14,427 nucleotides of DNA, taken from contig PDSN01000116.1 of the NCBI GenBank assembly GCA_002748505.1, positions 1-14,427 on the forward strand. Direction: 5' to 3'. A program made the position numbers and the translations under genes. The notes under the pieces are model-generated. The model did not search any database and was not told the DNA's origin. It was given only the letters and a program-made list of their open reading frames with translations. Positions 6,927-13,966 of this stretch are shown one piece after another (within the stretch, counting starts at the first letter, position 1; each line of letters opens with the position of its first letter). This DNA is from Gammaproteobacteria bacterium (GTDB lineage Bacteria; Pseudomonadota; Gammaproteobacteria; Pseudomonadales; Halieaceae).

Positions 6927-7456
6927 GCATGGTAACACCACCTGGCTGGCGCGAAGAGCCCATTGGCAAGCACCACGATCGAAGGTCATTTGATTGCGGC
7001 GATGAAGCGCCGAATCAATACCTGCAAAAATATGCGAGAAAAAGCCATGAGAAAGGCGGTGCGAAAACCTATCTTGCAATAAACCAGGACGATAACAGTA
7101 TTCTGGGGTACTACTGCCTAAGCCCGGCATCTATTGCCTACGCGCGCGTGCCCAATTTAATTAAACGGGGCCTTGCCAGGCACGAAGTACCTGCCTTCAG
7201 GTTGGGGCGACTGGCGGTTGATCTCTCGGCTCAAGGCCAGGGATTAGGCGGCCAACTGTTACTCGCAGCTGGACGGCGATGTTTATACGTGGCCGCCCAG
7301 GCTGGCGGGGTCGCTTTGCTGATTGATGCCAAGAATGAATCTGTGGCTAAGTGGTATGCGAGCTACGGTGCAATCCCGCTTTTAGACACGGAACTATCGC
7401 TGCTATTACCGCTTAAAACCATACAGGCCGCACTAGCAGCCCGTATGTCAACGTAG
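6923..7456 (+). CDS. GNAT acetyltransferase toxin (TacT-like)
   Basis: This is a 177-residue GCN5-related N-acetyltransferase paired with a DUF1778 antitoxin. In the known TacT family the enzyme acetylates the amino group of charged elongator tRNAs and stops translation; that activity is assumed here. The acetyl-CoA pyrophosphate loop is QGQGLG (104-109) after the RLAVD strand. The presumed catalytic Tyr is Y145 in KWYASYGA. The start used is the GTG at 6923 overlapping the antitoxin stop, and the ATG at 6929 is an in-frame alternative. The stop is separated by one base from the stop of the convergent DUF6607 gene, so no intergenic terminator is possible between them. Confidence 0.9.
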   Translation: MSMVTPPGWREEPIGKHHDRRSFDCGDEAPNQYLQKYARKSHEKGGAKTYLAINQDDNSILGYYCLSPASIAYARVPNLIKRGLARHEVPAFRLGRLAVDLSAQGQGLGGQLLLAAGRRCLYVAAQAGGVALLIDAKNESVAKWYASYGAIPLLDTELSLLLPLKTIQAALAARMST

Positions 7457-7457
7457 A

Positions 7458-8333
7458 CTAGCTGTCCCCCTGTTCCGCTTTTTTCTTTTTACGGTGTTTT
7501 TGTATGGTTTTTAAGGTACCGGCCAGCGTGTGGTCTTTAATCAGGGCTTTGGCCTCTTCCCGAGTGACGCTTTTGCCGTCCATCAGTTGCTGGGCATGGT
7601 TGAAGGCGGGAATGATAATGGCCATGCCCGATACGTCGGTGTCCAACAACAGGTATTGACCGCCCTTGCTTTGCTGTTGCCAGAACTCTCGAATCATGGC
7701 CCAGTAATCTTTGGTTTTGTCCCAGTACTCGTACGCAGGAGTAAAATCGTAACGCTGTATCTTGTGGTAAGTATTCAAACCGGATTCGCGCACGATTTCA
7801 TGGTAACTGCCATCTTCATCTACAACGATCTTGCTGTTGTCCTGTTCGTGTGTCCAACCTGAAGGCGTTACCGTATGGCGATTAACCGCCTCCAGCACGT
7901 TGTAGTCTTTGCGGGTTGTGTACTCACGCCGAGGCAGCGGACGCCAGATGCGGTCAGATTCCCAGGTAGAGACCTTGCCGTTGTGAACCCAGCGCCCCGT
8001 ACCGCAGTATCGAGGAGCATCGCTGACCTCGTATACACATTGTGTCCAGGTGCCTTTACGGGCTTTTCGGTCAAGTTTTTCGCTTTTCCATAGCTGGTTG
8101 CCCTGAAAATTTTGCCGCGTTTTTGCTTCGTAGAACCAGTCCTGACGCCAGTGCTTGGTAACATGCCCGCTGTCTGCCACCAAAATATGCTGTAGCACTA
8201 TTTTCTTGGGGCTGTCTTCTACAACGATAACCGTTTCATAGGCGCCGAGGTTTTTAGGGGGCTTGGTATCATAGCCCTCTTTCAGCGCCACTGTTTCACG
8301 GAAGTTAAACCCCACACGGTACTCACCCTGCAT
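7458..8333 (-). CDS. DUF6607 family protein, probably lacking its signal-peptide end
   Basis: I recognise the body as DUF6607, a family of predicted exported gammaproteobacterial proteins of unknown function. Typical segments are GHVTKHWRQDWFYE, GTWTQCVYEVSDAPRY, VSTWESDRIWRPLPRREYT, TPSGWTHEQDN and a C-terminal Lys-rich tail (HRKKKKAEQ). From the first ATG it is 291 residues. That ATG has no ribosome site, and the reading frame continues upstream as RPQAKSDALSADRDAILA back to a TGA, with no start codon. The DRDAILA-type motif normally follows a signal peptide, so the export signal and true start appear to be missing. The gene may be decaying, or the product may stay in the cytoplasm. Apart from the start, the frame is intact. 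Confidence 0.7.
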   Translation of the reverse strand: MQGEYRVGFNFRETVALKEGYDTKPPKNLGAYETVIVVEDSPKKIVLQHILVADSGHVTKHWRQDWFYEAKTRQNFQGNQLWKSEKLDRKARKGTWTQCVYEVSDAPRYCGTGRWVHNGKVSTWESDRIWRPLPRREYTTRKDYNVLEAVNRHTVTPSGWTHEQDNSKIVVDEDGSYHEIVRESGLNTYHKIQRYDFTPAYEYWDKTKDYWAMIREFWQQQSKGGQYLLLDTDVSGMAIIIPAFNHAQQLMDGKSVTREEAKALIKDHTLAGTLKTIQKHRKKKKAEQGDS

Positions 8334-8802
8334 GGCCAGAATCGCGTCACGATCGGCACTTAGCGCATCGCTTTTCGCCTGTGGGCGTCACACAAAAACG
8401 CTCAGGGGAGACGGAAGGATTATTTATGAATCCCTGCCCCTTTTTGCGCCCTTTTTCGCAAACGTAAAAGCTACAACAAAAACAGCGCAAACGCAAGTCA
8501 TTCTCTTTTGCACCACCTGACAAACTGTTGCAAAAACTTCAGAAAAGCACAAGAAAAAACAGCCAAAAAAGCGGGGATTTCGCGCAGTAAATGAGCATTT
8601 TAAGGTGAATTTAAACGCGGTATTGTGCCAGCCAGGAGAACTCAACGGGCTGCCAGTCACAGGCAGCCACACTTTAAACCAGCGGACGAAGAAGGATAAA
8701 GAAATCATAGGAAATGGGAGAATTATTTTTTTCTTTTTTTGACTTCTTATTTTTCCGTGCTTTTTCTGCCTATTTCTACTTTATGGAAAACCCTCGTCAG
8801 TC
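8334..8802. other. Gene-free gap between DUF6607 and the outer-membrane protein
   Basis: These 469 bases are A/T-rich compared with the flanking genes and contain no convincing gene. They hold the in-frame relic before the DUF6607 ATG (8334 to about 8387) and a 25-codon minus-strand frame (8424-8501) with a signal-like hydrophobic stretch, CVCAVFVVAFTFA. Beyond these are a perfect stem-loop at 8648-8668 and a pyrimidine-rich tract at 8723-8782. The 94-codon minus-strand frame over 8424-8708 has no family resemblance and is not called. Confidence 0.6.
8648..8668. other. Perfect 7-bp stem-loop in the intergenic gap
   Basis: GGCTGCC (8648-8654) and GGCAGCC (8662-8668) pair perfectly around the 7-base loop AGTCACA. 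Neither strand has a following U-run, so it is not a standard intrinsic terminator. Its role is unknown. Confidence 0.6.
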
Positions 8803-9459
8803 TCAAAATCTGAGGCGAACGCTCAGGGAGAGTGTATCCATCTCTATGTCGTCAAACTTGTGAAGAGTGTACTCCGCTATCAGATCAAGACCCAGGATTC
8901 CCGTATAGCCAACACCCACACCGAAAAATGGGTCAGTACCACTGCCCTTATTATTAAAAGAAGGATTTACGATGTACAAGGCCAGTGGAGACATAAATGC
9001 CACCAGCTCTTCGCTTACTCTCCAGTACTCGAAACCGGCCTTAATATGCGCAGATAAATAGCCCGTCAACCGCCGCGAGAGCAGAGCAGAAGCCGCGAGT
9101 GACTCTATACTGGCAGAGTAATCATCCAGGTATTCGCGTTTGGCTTTTCCAAAATCCTGATAAGAAAGCTCAAGTGATAAAAGGTCATTGAACTCATGGC
9201 CCAGTGCCAAATGCCAACCGTAACCCTTATCGTCAAAATGCTCTTTTGCAAACCCTTCAACATTAATCTGGTAAGTGTATTCGCCGTCTATTGAAGAATA
9301 AAGCGCACCCACCGCGATATAGGTTTGATCGGCCTGCGCAGCTAAGGGCAGTAAAAGAGCTATGCTGAAAATCGACAAAACAAGCTTACACACAGACCTT
9401 TTTATTATTGCGGAAAGAAAGCCTATTTCAGGATAATAAATAACTTCTGGCCTAAACAT
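8803..9459 (-). CDS. Small outer-membrane beta-barrel protein
   Basis: This is a predicted eight-stranded barrel of the OmpA/OmpW-like superfamily. The start at 9459 is chosen because GGAGG lies six bases upstream, giving 218 residues; the earlier ATG at 9480 has no ribosome site. The signal peptide is long: an extended polar N-region (1-21), a hydrophobic core VLSIFSIALLLPLA (27-40), and cleavage likely after AQA (41-43). The mature part shows alternating amphipathic strands such as YGWHLALGHEF and PFFGVGVGYTGI. It ends in SLSVRLRF, and the terminal Phe is the usual BAM recognition signal. Ligand or function cannot be read from the sequence. The gene stands alone, with 230 bases upstream to the next gene. 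Confidence 0.8.
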   Translation of the reverse strand: MFRPEVIYYPEIGFLSAIIKRSVCKLVLSIFSIALLLPLAAQADQTYIAVGALYSSIDGEYTYQINVEGFAKEHFDDKGYGWHLALGHEFNDLLSLELSYQDFGKAKREYLDDYSASIESLAASALLSRRLTGYLSAHIKAGFEYWRVSEELVAFMSPLALYIVNPSFNNKGSGTDPFFGVGVGYTGILGLDLIAEYTLHKFDDIEMDTLSLSVRLRF

Positions 9460-9565
9460 AAAAAGCCTCCACACATGCAAATAAGATTCGCCTCTTTACA
9501 GCGACACAGCGAGCTTTTTCGATAAGAACTCGCACTTTAGCAGTTGTATTAGTCGATCGATATTA

Positions 9566-9585
9566 AAAAATCGTTAAAAATCGTT
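9566..9585. repeat. Tandem 10-bp repeat upstream of the outer-membrane protein gene
   Basis: AAAAATCGTT occurs twice head to tail (9566-9575 and 9576-9585) about 110-125 bp upstream of the gene start. Helical-turn spacing and A-tract content would suit DNA bending or a regulator site. No function is shown. Confidence 0.5.
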
Positions 9586-9689
9586 ATTGTCGTCTTCAGT
9601 ATTTAACTGCCGCAGACTGGGATGTATTCGGTTGTTATTGACCAAAACACAACAACACCTTGCGAAAAAGCTAGCAGCGACTGAGGCAT

Positions 9690-10118
9690 TCAACCCTCAA
9701 CCACACGCAGCGACAACTGCGGCTGGTCTTTAAGCTCTGCACACAGGGCAGCGCTGAATTCGCGAACAAAAGCGGCGCCCTGGCTCAGTCTCGCCACCGC
9801 CTCACAGGAGCGACGAATCTCTGCCAGTGTTGTATCCAGATTGAGCGTTTCCAGGCGTGGCTCGGAGCAATTCACCAAACAGGCCAGCGGCCCGAGCTGG
9901 CGAATAGCTTCCAGGGCACGGGTCTGTCCCTCGGTGGTGCCAAGATCTGCGGGCAGAATATGCCAGTCGGTCAACCCGTCCAAATGAAGCTCGACCAGGG
10001 CCTCGGGGTGGTTTGTTACTGCGATGACGCGGTGCATGGTCTGCGCCAGTTCACGGCAATAGCGCTGTCCCTCGGGTGAGGCCGCGCCGGTAATCATTGC
10101 CACTTTTGTGCTGCTCAT
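9690..10118 (-). CDS. Half-length SDR-like Rossmann protein
   Basis: These 142 residues resemble only the N-terminal half of a short-chain dehydrogenase/reductase. There is a first strand and nucleotide loop, VAMITGAASPEG, in place of TGxxxGxG. The LVNCSEP strand sits where SDRs have NNAG, and the match ends after the following helix. The catalytic Ser and YxxxK region is absent, and normal SDRs are about 250 residues. It could be a truncated gene, a nucleotide-binding remnant or a short specialised family. The ATG at 10118 is preferred to the GTG at 10127. It lies 21 bases behind rsmJ on the same strand and is probably co-transcribed with it. Confidence 0.6.
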   Translation of the reverse strand: MSSTKVAMITGAASPEGQRYCRELAQTMHRVIAVTNHPEALVELHLDGLTDWHILPADLGTTEGQTRALEAIRQLGPLACLVNCSEPRLETLNLDTTLAEIRRSCEAVARLSQGAAFVREFSAALCAELKDQPQLSLRVVEG

Positions 10119-10139
10119 GCTGTACACCCCAAAAAAATT

Positions 10140-10898
10140 TCAAGCCAGTGCCCGTTTCACGTACACATCAAAACGCACGGCCTTACCACGAATGCTGTGC
10201 GAGGGTTTTGCTGCGGTTAAAAACGGCGCGCGCAGGGGGCGCTTGACCACCACTCTGGCCACATCCTGCGCCATCGCCCAGGGCAGCAATGCCTCACCGC
10301 TGGCGCCGGTACCCGGCAATAATTGCAGTACCTGCATGTCTTTTTTAACCTGTGCAGATTTCTTTCGCGCGGGAAACATCGGGTCCAAATAGATGACCTC
10401 TACGCTGTCGGGCACTGTTGCTGCAAGGCTGTCGGCTGTAACTAACTGCATTCTCGCCGCCGCCTCCGCGCTGTGCTCAAGCAACTGCGCCCTGGCGATG
10501 CCGTCCGCCAACAGTGCGGCCACAATCGCTGAACGTTCACAGGCGTACACGGTGCAGCCTGAATCTGCGAGTACAAAACTGTCGCGGCCAAGCCCGGCGG
10601 TGGCATCCCAAACGGTGGGACAGCGCCCCTGTTTTACCCCCACCGCTTTGCCGAGCAGTTCATTTTGCCCGGCTTTGCGCCGGTGTGCCATCGCGCCCGC
10701 GCTGAAATCAACCCACACCGGCCCCGGCATTTTTTCACCGGTTTGCCACAGACTCAAGCGCTGCTCGACAAACCCCAATAACAGCGGGTAGGCGGTACCG
10801 GCTTTAGCATCCACCAGGGGAAGCTGTAAACGATCGGCGAGCGCTGCGCTGACTTGTGGCTGGTGCGTACCTGCGAGCACCGCAACGAGCTGAGTCAC
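10140..10898 (-). CDS. rsmJ: 16S rRNA (guanine1516-N2)-methyltransferase RsmJ
   Basis: RsmJ methylates G1516 of 16S rRNA using S-adenosylmethionine. The 252-residue length fits the family. The SAM motif I is VWDATAGLGRDSFVLA (96-111), the acidic ribose contact is in CERS (120-123), and the family signature VIYLDPMFPARKKSAQVKK (168-186) is present. The start is GTG (10896-10898), with GGAG about ten bases upstream. The SDR-like gene follows it. Upstream are about 110 bp and then the miniature MITE copy C. Confidence 0.94.
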   Translation of the reverse strand: MTQLVAVLAGTHQPQVSAALADRLQLPLVDAKAGTAYPLLLGFVEQRLSLWQTGEKMPGPVWVDFSAGAMAHRRKAGQNELLGKAVGVKQGRCPTVWDATAGLGRDSFVLADSGCTVYACERSAIVAALLADGIARAQLLEHSAEAAARMQLVTADSLAATVPDSVEVIYLDPMFPARKKSAQVKKDMQVLQLLPGTGASGEALLPWAMAQDVARVVVKRPLRAPFLTAAKPSHSIRGKAVRFDVYVKRALA

Positions 10899-11008
10899 AA
10901 ACGATAGCTCCCGACATCACCGCACCGCTGCCGGGGCGACACGACACACAGGGTATTGTTTTTGGCACACAGGCTGACCGGAACCAAAGCCGCCACCCCA
11001 CGCACTGA

Positions 11009-11060
11009 CCGGGCTATTTCGGCGATCAGTGAAGTTTTCGGGAACTGATGAAATATCCGG
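11009..11060. repeat. Miniature MITE-like element, copy C
   Basis: A 52-bp near-palindrome begins CCGGGCTATTTC and ends GAAATATCCGG. The internal core TTTTCGGGAA is the same one found 27-36 bases into copies A and B. It looks like the left arm joined straight to the right terminal repeat, with the core deleted. The triplet CTG lies just outside both ends (11005-11007 and 11062-11064, each with one A between), as a 3-bp target duplication would. The right end is 18 bp from the stop codon of the cyclase-like gene. Confidence 0.6.
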
Positions 11061-11078
11061 ACTGGCCTGGGATCAATA

Positions 11079-12440
11079 TCACTTCCTGGCCGGAAATTTA
11101 GCATGACGCTCTTCCAGGCGTTTGGCAAGATCATCAAACAACTCGTCCGCCTCGTGGCTGGCCAGCACTTCGCTGACATCACGCTGCACCACCTTATTCT
11201 CATTGGCGTCACTGCCGCGTTTACGAACACTGGCCTGGTGTTCGTCAAGCCCCAGTGTCAAGTGGGTCTCTTTTAAATCAATGCTCATCTGCAGATTGTA
11301 GGCGTGCCGGGTGAGGCCGTGTTTATCGGTAATGCTGAAGCGCCAGGGTATCATCGCGCCGTCTAAGTCCTGTATTTGGGTAAGCGCACAGCCGATTTCC
11401 GTCACTTCGCGATTGGACAGCTTCATACCGCGCATGCTGGCGAGCAGGGTTTGGCAATATCTGACAAACGACGGCGACGAAGCCTGCAAACCGACAGGCT
11501 CTGGCGCTTCATCGCCGGGCAGATCACAGTCAAAATCACCCAGCAGAATCTGGTTGTCCTTGGCGTATTCAATCATCCGCGCCAGTTCAATGGTGACATC
11601 GCCCACGATATAACTGTACATGGTGGGATTCACGCCCTCGGCCTGATACAACTCATAGTGACTGCCAATGTGGTAGGCCGAGCGGATGACCGGCACGGTG
11701 TTTCCCTTGGATGCCGCCGCGGCAACCGCGTTGTCAGCTACCACGATCAACATAAACAAAAACAGTTCTGCGTTCGCCCTGGCGCTGACATCGCGATTCC
11801 AGATATAGTAACCATCACCTGTGGTGGTGCGCGCGAAATTCACTTCAATACCGCGCGATAACAACTTGTTATACGCGGAGTTTAACGAGTAGGACAAACT
11901 GTTGAGCTGGCTGGCTTGTTCGAACGGCGTGTACAGGGAGAAGTTTACAATATCAAACAACAACACCGCACGGCTTTCCACATAACCAATACCGTAGCGC
12001 TTGATAACCCGCTCTACTGCGCGGATCACATTGGGCTCTTCCGATAGAGGTTCTTTGAGCTTGATAAACGATGGCGAGACTTCAAAGCGATTGGCGATAG
12101 AGAACAGCTCATCCCGTGTCAGGCGGCGGTTGGATGAAATAATGCCGCGCACAAAGGCCTCGTTGGCACTGGCCCCCTCACCCGTACAATAGTTACCCAG
12201 AAAGTAATGCGGCACAAACAGCACCAGCAGACCGCGCTCGTTGAGGCTCCAGCACAGAACGATGTTCTGCCCCAGACGCCACTGTTTGCGCAGTACATCT
12301 TCCAGATCTTTTAAATTACGGCGCTGAACGATGTTGATGCCGCTGAGATCGACACCATCCTGAGCACGGGCTTTGCCCTCTTCTCCGGTGGTATGATCCG
12401 CACCTGACTGTTCCGAGTTTATCATTGTGATACTCGCCAT
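11079..12440 (-). CDS. Class III nucleotide cyclase-like protein
   Basis: This 453-residue soluble protein has an N-terminal region of unknown type (about 38-150). A diverged adenylate/guanylate-cyclase catalytic domain follows (about 157-300), then a C-terminal region with no recognised domain and a charged tail. Both metal-binding Asp are present: D163 in LFDIVNFS and D209 in TTTGDGYY. The segment YIVGDVTIELARM keeps the transition-state Arg (R288) but has Ile where the usual Asn is expected, and the base-specifying Lys position is Thr (T205). It may make a cyclic nucleotide, have altered specificity, or be a non-catalytic sensor. The start is uncertain (12440 or 12425). No cyclic-nucleotide-binding effector is adjacent. 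It is divergent from the lipoprotein/acyltransferase pair. Confidence 0.7.
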   Translation of the reverse strand: MASITMINSEQSGADHTTGEEGKARAQDGVDLSGINIVQRRNLKDLEDVLRKQWRLGQNIVLCWSLNERGLLVLFVPHYFLGNYCTGEGASANEAFVRGIISSNRRLTRDELFSIANRFEVSPSFIKLKEPLSEEPNVIRAVERVIKRYGIGYVESRAVLLFDIVNFSLYTPFEQASQLNSLSYSLNSAYNKLLSRGIEVNFARTTTGDGYYIWNRDVSARANAELFLFMLIVVADNAVAAAASKGNTVPVIRSAYHIGSHYELYQAEGVNPTMYSYIVGDVTIELARMIEYAKDNQILLGDFDCDLPGDEAPEPVGLQASSPSFVRYCQTLLASMRGMKLSNREVTEIGCALTQIQDLDGAMIPWRFSITDKHGLTRHAYNLQMSIDLKETHLTLGLDEHQASVRKRGSDANENKVVQRDVSEVLASHEADELFDDLAKRLEERHAKFPARK

Positions 12441-12460
12441 TACTGGTTTACCAATGTAGG

Positions 12461-12489
12461 ATTATAAGTGGCGCTGTCGACTTCGTCAC
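12461..12489 (-). promoter_or_regulatory. Promoter of the cyclase-like gene
   Basis: On the minus strand a perfect TATAAT (12461-12466) follows GTGACG (12484-12489) with 17-bp spacing. The transcription start near 12454 is 14 bases before the first ATG. The short leader slightly favours the second in-frame ATG at 12425. Confidence 0.55.
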
Positions 12490-12530
12490 GAAAGCTGACA
12501 CGTTTTATTGATTTTTCGGAAATTAAGTTT

Positions 12531-13040
12531 ATGACCCTAGTGAATACGCCACGCCTGCTACTTGGTATGCTATTTTTTGCATTGCTTGTGAGCTGTGGCG
12601 AATACAATATCAAGCTCAACGACCGCGTGGTATACACTCCTGACGCGCTGTTTACTGACTATCAGATCGCTGATACTGCCCTCGCAGAATGCGTGGCAAA
12701 GCACATTACAACGCAAAACATCAGCCACGCCATCGAATTGCTGGAACTCAACTGCCAGGATCTGGGCATAACATCCCTCTCGGGGCTTGAGCGCTTTCAC
12801 GCCCTGCAATACCTCGATCTATCAGACAACACCATTGTCGACACCACCGCGCTCACAGGCCTGGAGGAACTGCGCAGCCTCAACCTAAGCCGCAACGCCC
12901 TGGAAAACGTGGCCGCACTGGGTCAGTTGCACGGTCTGCGCTATGTGGGACTCACCGGCAATAACCGCCTGCTGTGCGCCAGCATTCAGTTTGCCCAGGT
13001 GGTAGAGCTGGATCTACCGCGTCACTGCGGTACGCACTGA
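12531..13040 (+). CDS. Leucine-rich-repeat lipoprotein
   Basis: This 169-residue protein starts with a lipoprotein signal peptide (MTLVNTPRLLLGMLFFALLV) and a lipobox LVSC, with the lipidated Cys at 22. Gly-Glu follow, not the inner-membrane-retention Asp, so outer-membrane anchoring is likely. After a linker there are about three leucine-rich repeats: LQYLDLSDN (92-100), LRSLNLSRN (114-122) and LRYVGLTGN (136-144). Four further Cys (54, 75, 149, 166) could form caps or disulphides. The ATG at 12531 is chosen over a GTG at 12468 because it gives a proper signal peptide. It ends two bases before the acyltransferase ATG, which implies co-translation. The binding partner is unknown. Confidence 0.8.
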   Translation: MTLVNTPRLLLGMLFFALLVSCGEYNIKLNDRVVYTPDALFTDYQIADTALAECVAKHITTQNISHAIELLELNCQDLGITSLSGLERFHALQYLDLSDNTIVDTTALTGLEELRSLNLSRNALENVAALGQLHGLRYVGLTGNNRLLCASIQFAQVVELDLPRHCGTH

Positions 13041-13042
13041 GC

Positions 13043-13966
13043 ATGTGGTTTGCACGTTTATGGGGGCGTCTCCCCCTTGGCTTGACCCAGCACCTCGCCG
13101 GCCTGCTGTACTTCATCGTGTATTACCTGATGGGCTATCGCAAGGCTGTGGTCTACCAAAACCTGTACCGCGCCTTTCCCGAGAAAAACCCCGATGAAAT
13201 TAAACAGCTGGCCAGACGGTTTTACCGCCATATGGCGCAGTTCGCCTTGGAGGTCAGCGCCACGCCGTCGATGTCGCTGCAGGATTTTTCCACACGTATG
13301 CGGATAAAAAACCCGGAACTGCTGGAAACCATGAGCCAGCAACGCAGCCGATCTGTAATTATTCTCACTGTTCATCAGGGCAATTGGGAGTGGATGCTGC
13401 ACGGTCTCAGCGCCCATTTTGGCGTTCCCATTGATCCCGTCTACAAACCGCTGCACAGCGAGACAGCGAATCAATGGATTTACGATATTCGCTCGCGCTT
13501 TGGTGCCAGACCGCTGTCCATGGATGAATCCACCCGCGACATTCTGCGCCATCGCAAACAATTTCGGCTGTTCGCGATGGTTGCGGACCAGTCCCCGATC
13601 CGGGAAGAGCGCGGCATCTGGCGCGAGTTTCTGCACCGGAATGCCAAGTTTTATGTGGGCGGTCAGGCGCTGGCGCAGGTCACACGCTTTCCCGTGGTGT
13701 TTGCCCAGTGCCACAAACTTAAAAACGGCTACTACGAGCTGGAACTGCACCCCGTTGCCGAGCCGCCCTATGAAAAAAACAGCGATGCAATTATCGAGCG
13801 CTATATCGCTCTGGCCGAGCACGCCATCAAAGCACAACCGGAAACCTGGCTCTGGACCAACCGCCGCTGGAAGCGCACTGAGGCACGGGATAAATACATG
13901 GACGCCTGGCACGCGGCCAGAAAAGCGCGTGAAGCGGCCGCTGAGGAAGAATCAGATAAGCCTTAA
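13043..13966 (+). CDS. LpxL/HtrB-family lysophospholipid (lipid A) acyltransferase
   Basis: This 307-residue inner-membrane acyltransferase belongs to the late lipid A acyltransferase family, which moves an acyl chain from acyl-ACP to lipid A precursors or related lipids. An N-terminal membrane helix (about 16-31) precedes the catalytic HX4E motif, HQGNWE (H111, E116). Conserved downstream parts are ADQSP, the FYVGGQALAQ region, and LWTNRRWK near the end. The ATG at 13043 starts two bases after the lipoprotein stop, with no ribosome site of its own visible, so coupling is likely. Whether it is LpxL, LpxM or an ornithine-lipid-type relative cannot be settled here, and no lpx neighbours are present. 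Confidence 0.9.
   Translation: MWFARLWGRLPLGLTQHLAGLLYFIVYYLMGYRKAVVYQNLYRAFPEKNPDEIKQLARRFYRHMAQFALEVSATPSMSLQDFSTRMRIKNPELLETMSQQRSRSVIILTVHQGNWEWMLHGLSAHFGVPIDPVYKPLHSETANQWIYDIRSRFGARPLSMDESTRDILRHRKQFRLFAMVADQSPIREERGIWREFLHRNAKFYVGGQALAQVTRFPVVFAQCHKLKNGYYELELHPVAEPPYEKNSDAIIERYIALAEHAIKAQPETWLWTNRRWKRTEARDKYMDAWHAARKAREAAAEEESDKP

Noticed and set aside
6235..6969. A 244-codon minus-strand frame opposite dapE and the antitoxin.
   Set aside because: It is a shadow of GC-rich coding sequence. The plus-strand genes have clear family motifs.
7452..7465. A 14-base near-match (CGTAGACTARCTGT) between the toxin/DUF6607 junction and 13992-14005.
   Set aside because: It is a short match with one difference and no further similarity around either copy. 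One copy consists of stop codons of real genes, so chance is the simpler explanation.
8332..8520. A 62-codon plus-strand frame upstream of the stem-loop.
   Set aside because: It lies opposite the DUF6607 5' relic, has no ribosome site and has no recognisable domain.
10895..11004. A minus-strand frame ending in GTGA overlap with the rsmJ start, reading RGVAALVPVSLCAKN... to SYRL.
   Set aside because: The 4-base overlap looks like coupling, but there is no credible start or ribosome site. The upstream part runs through MITE copy C into the cyclase-like gene in another frame, and I recognise no family.
11079..13966. A Pycsar or CBASS defence locus built on the cyclase-like gene.
   Set aside because: No adjacent cyclic-nucleotide-binding effector, TIR protein, nuclease or pore-forming partner is present. 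The neighbours are envelope-type genes, so a defence role is not supported by context.
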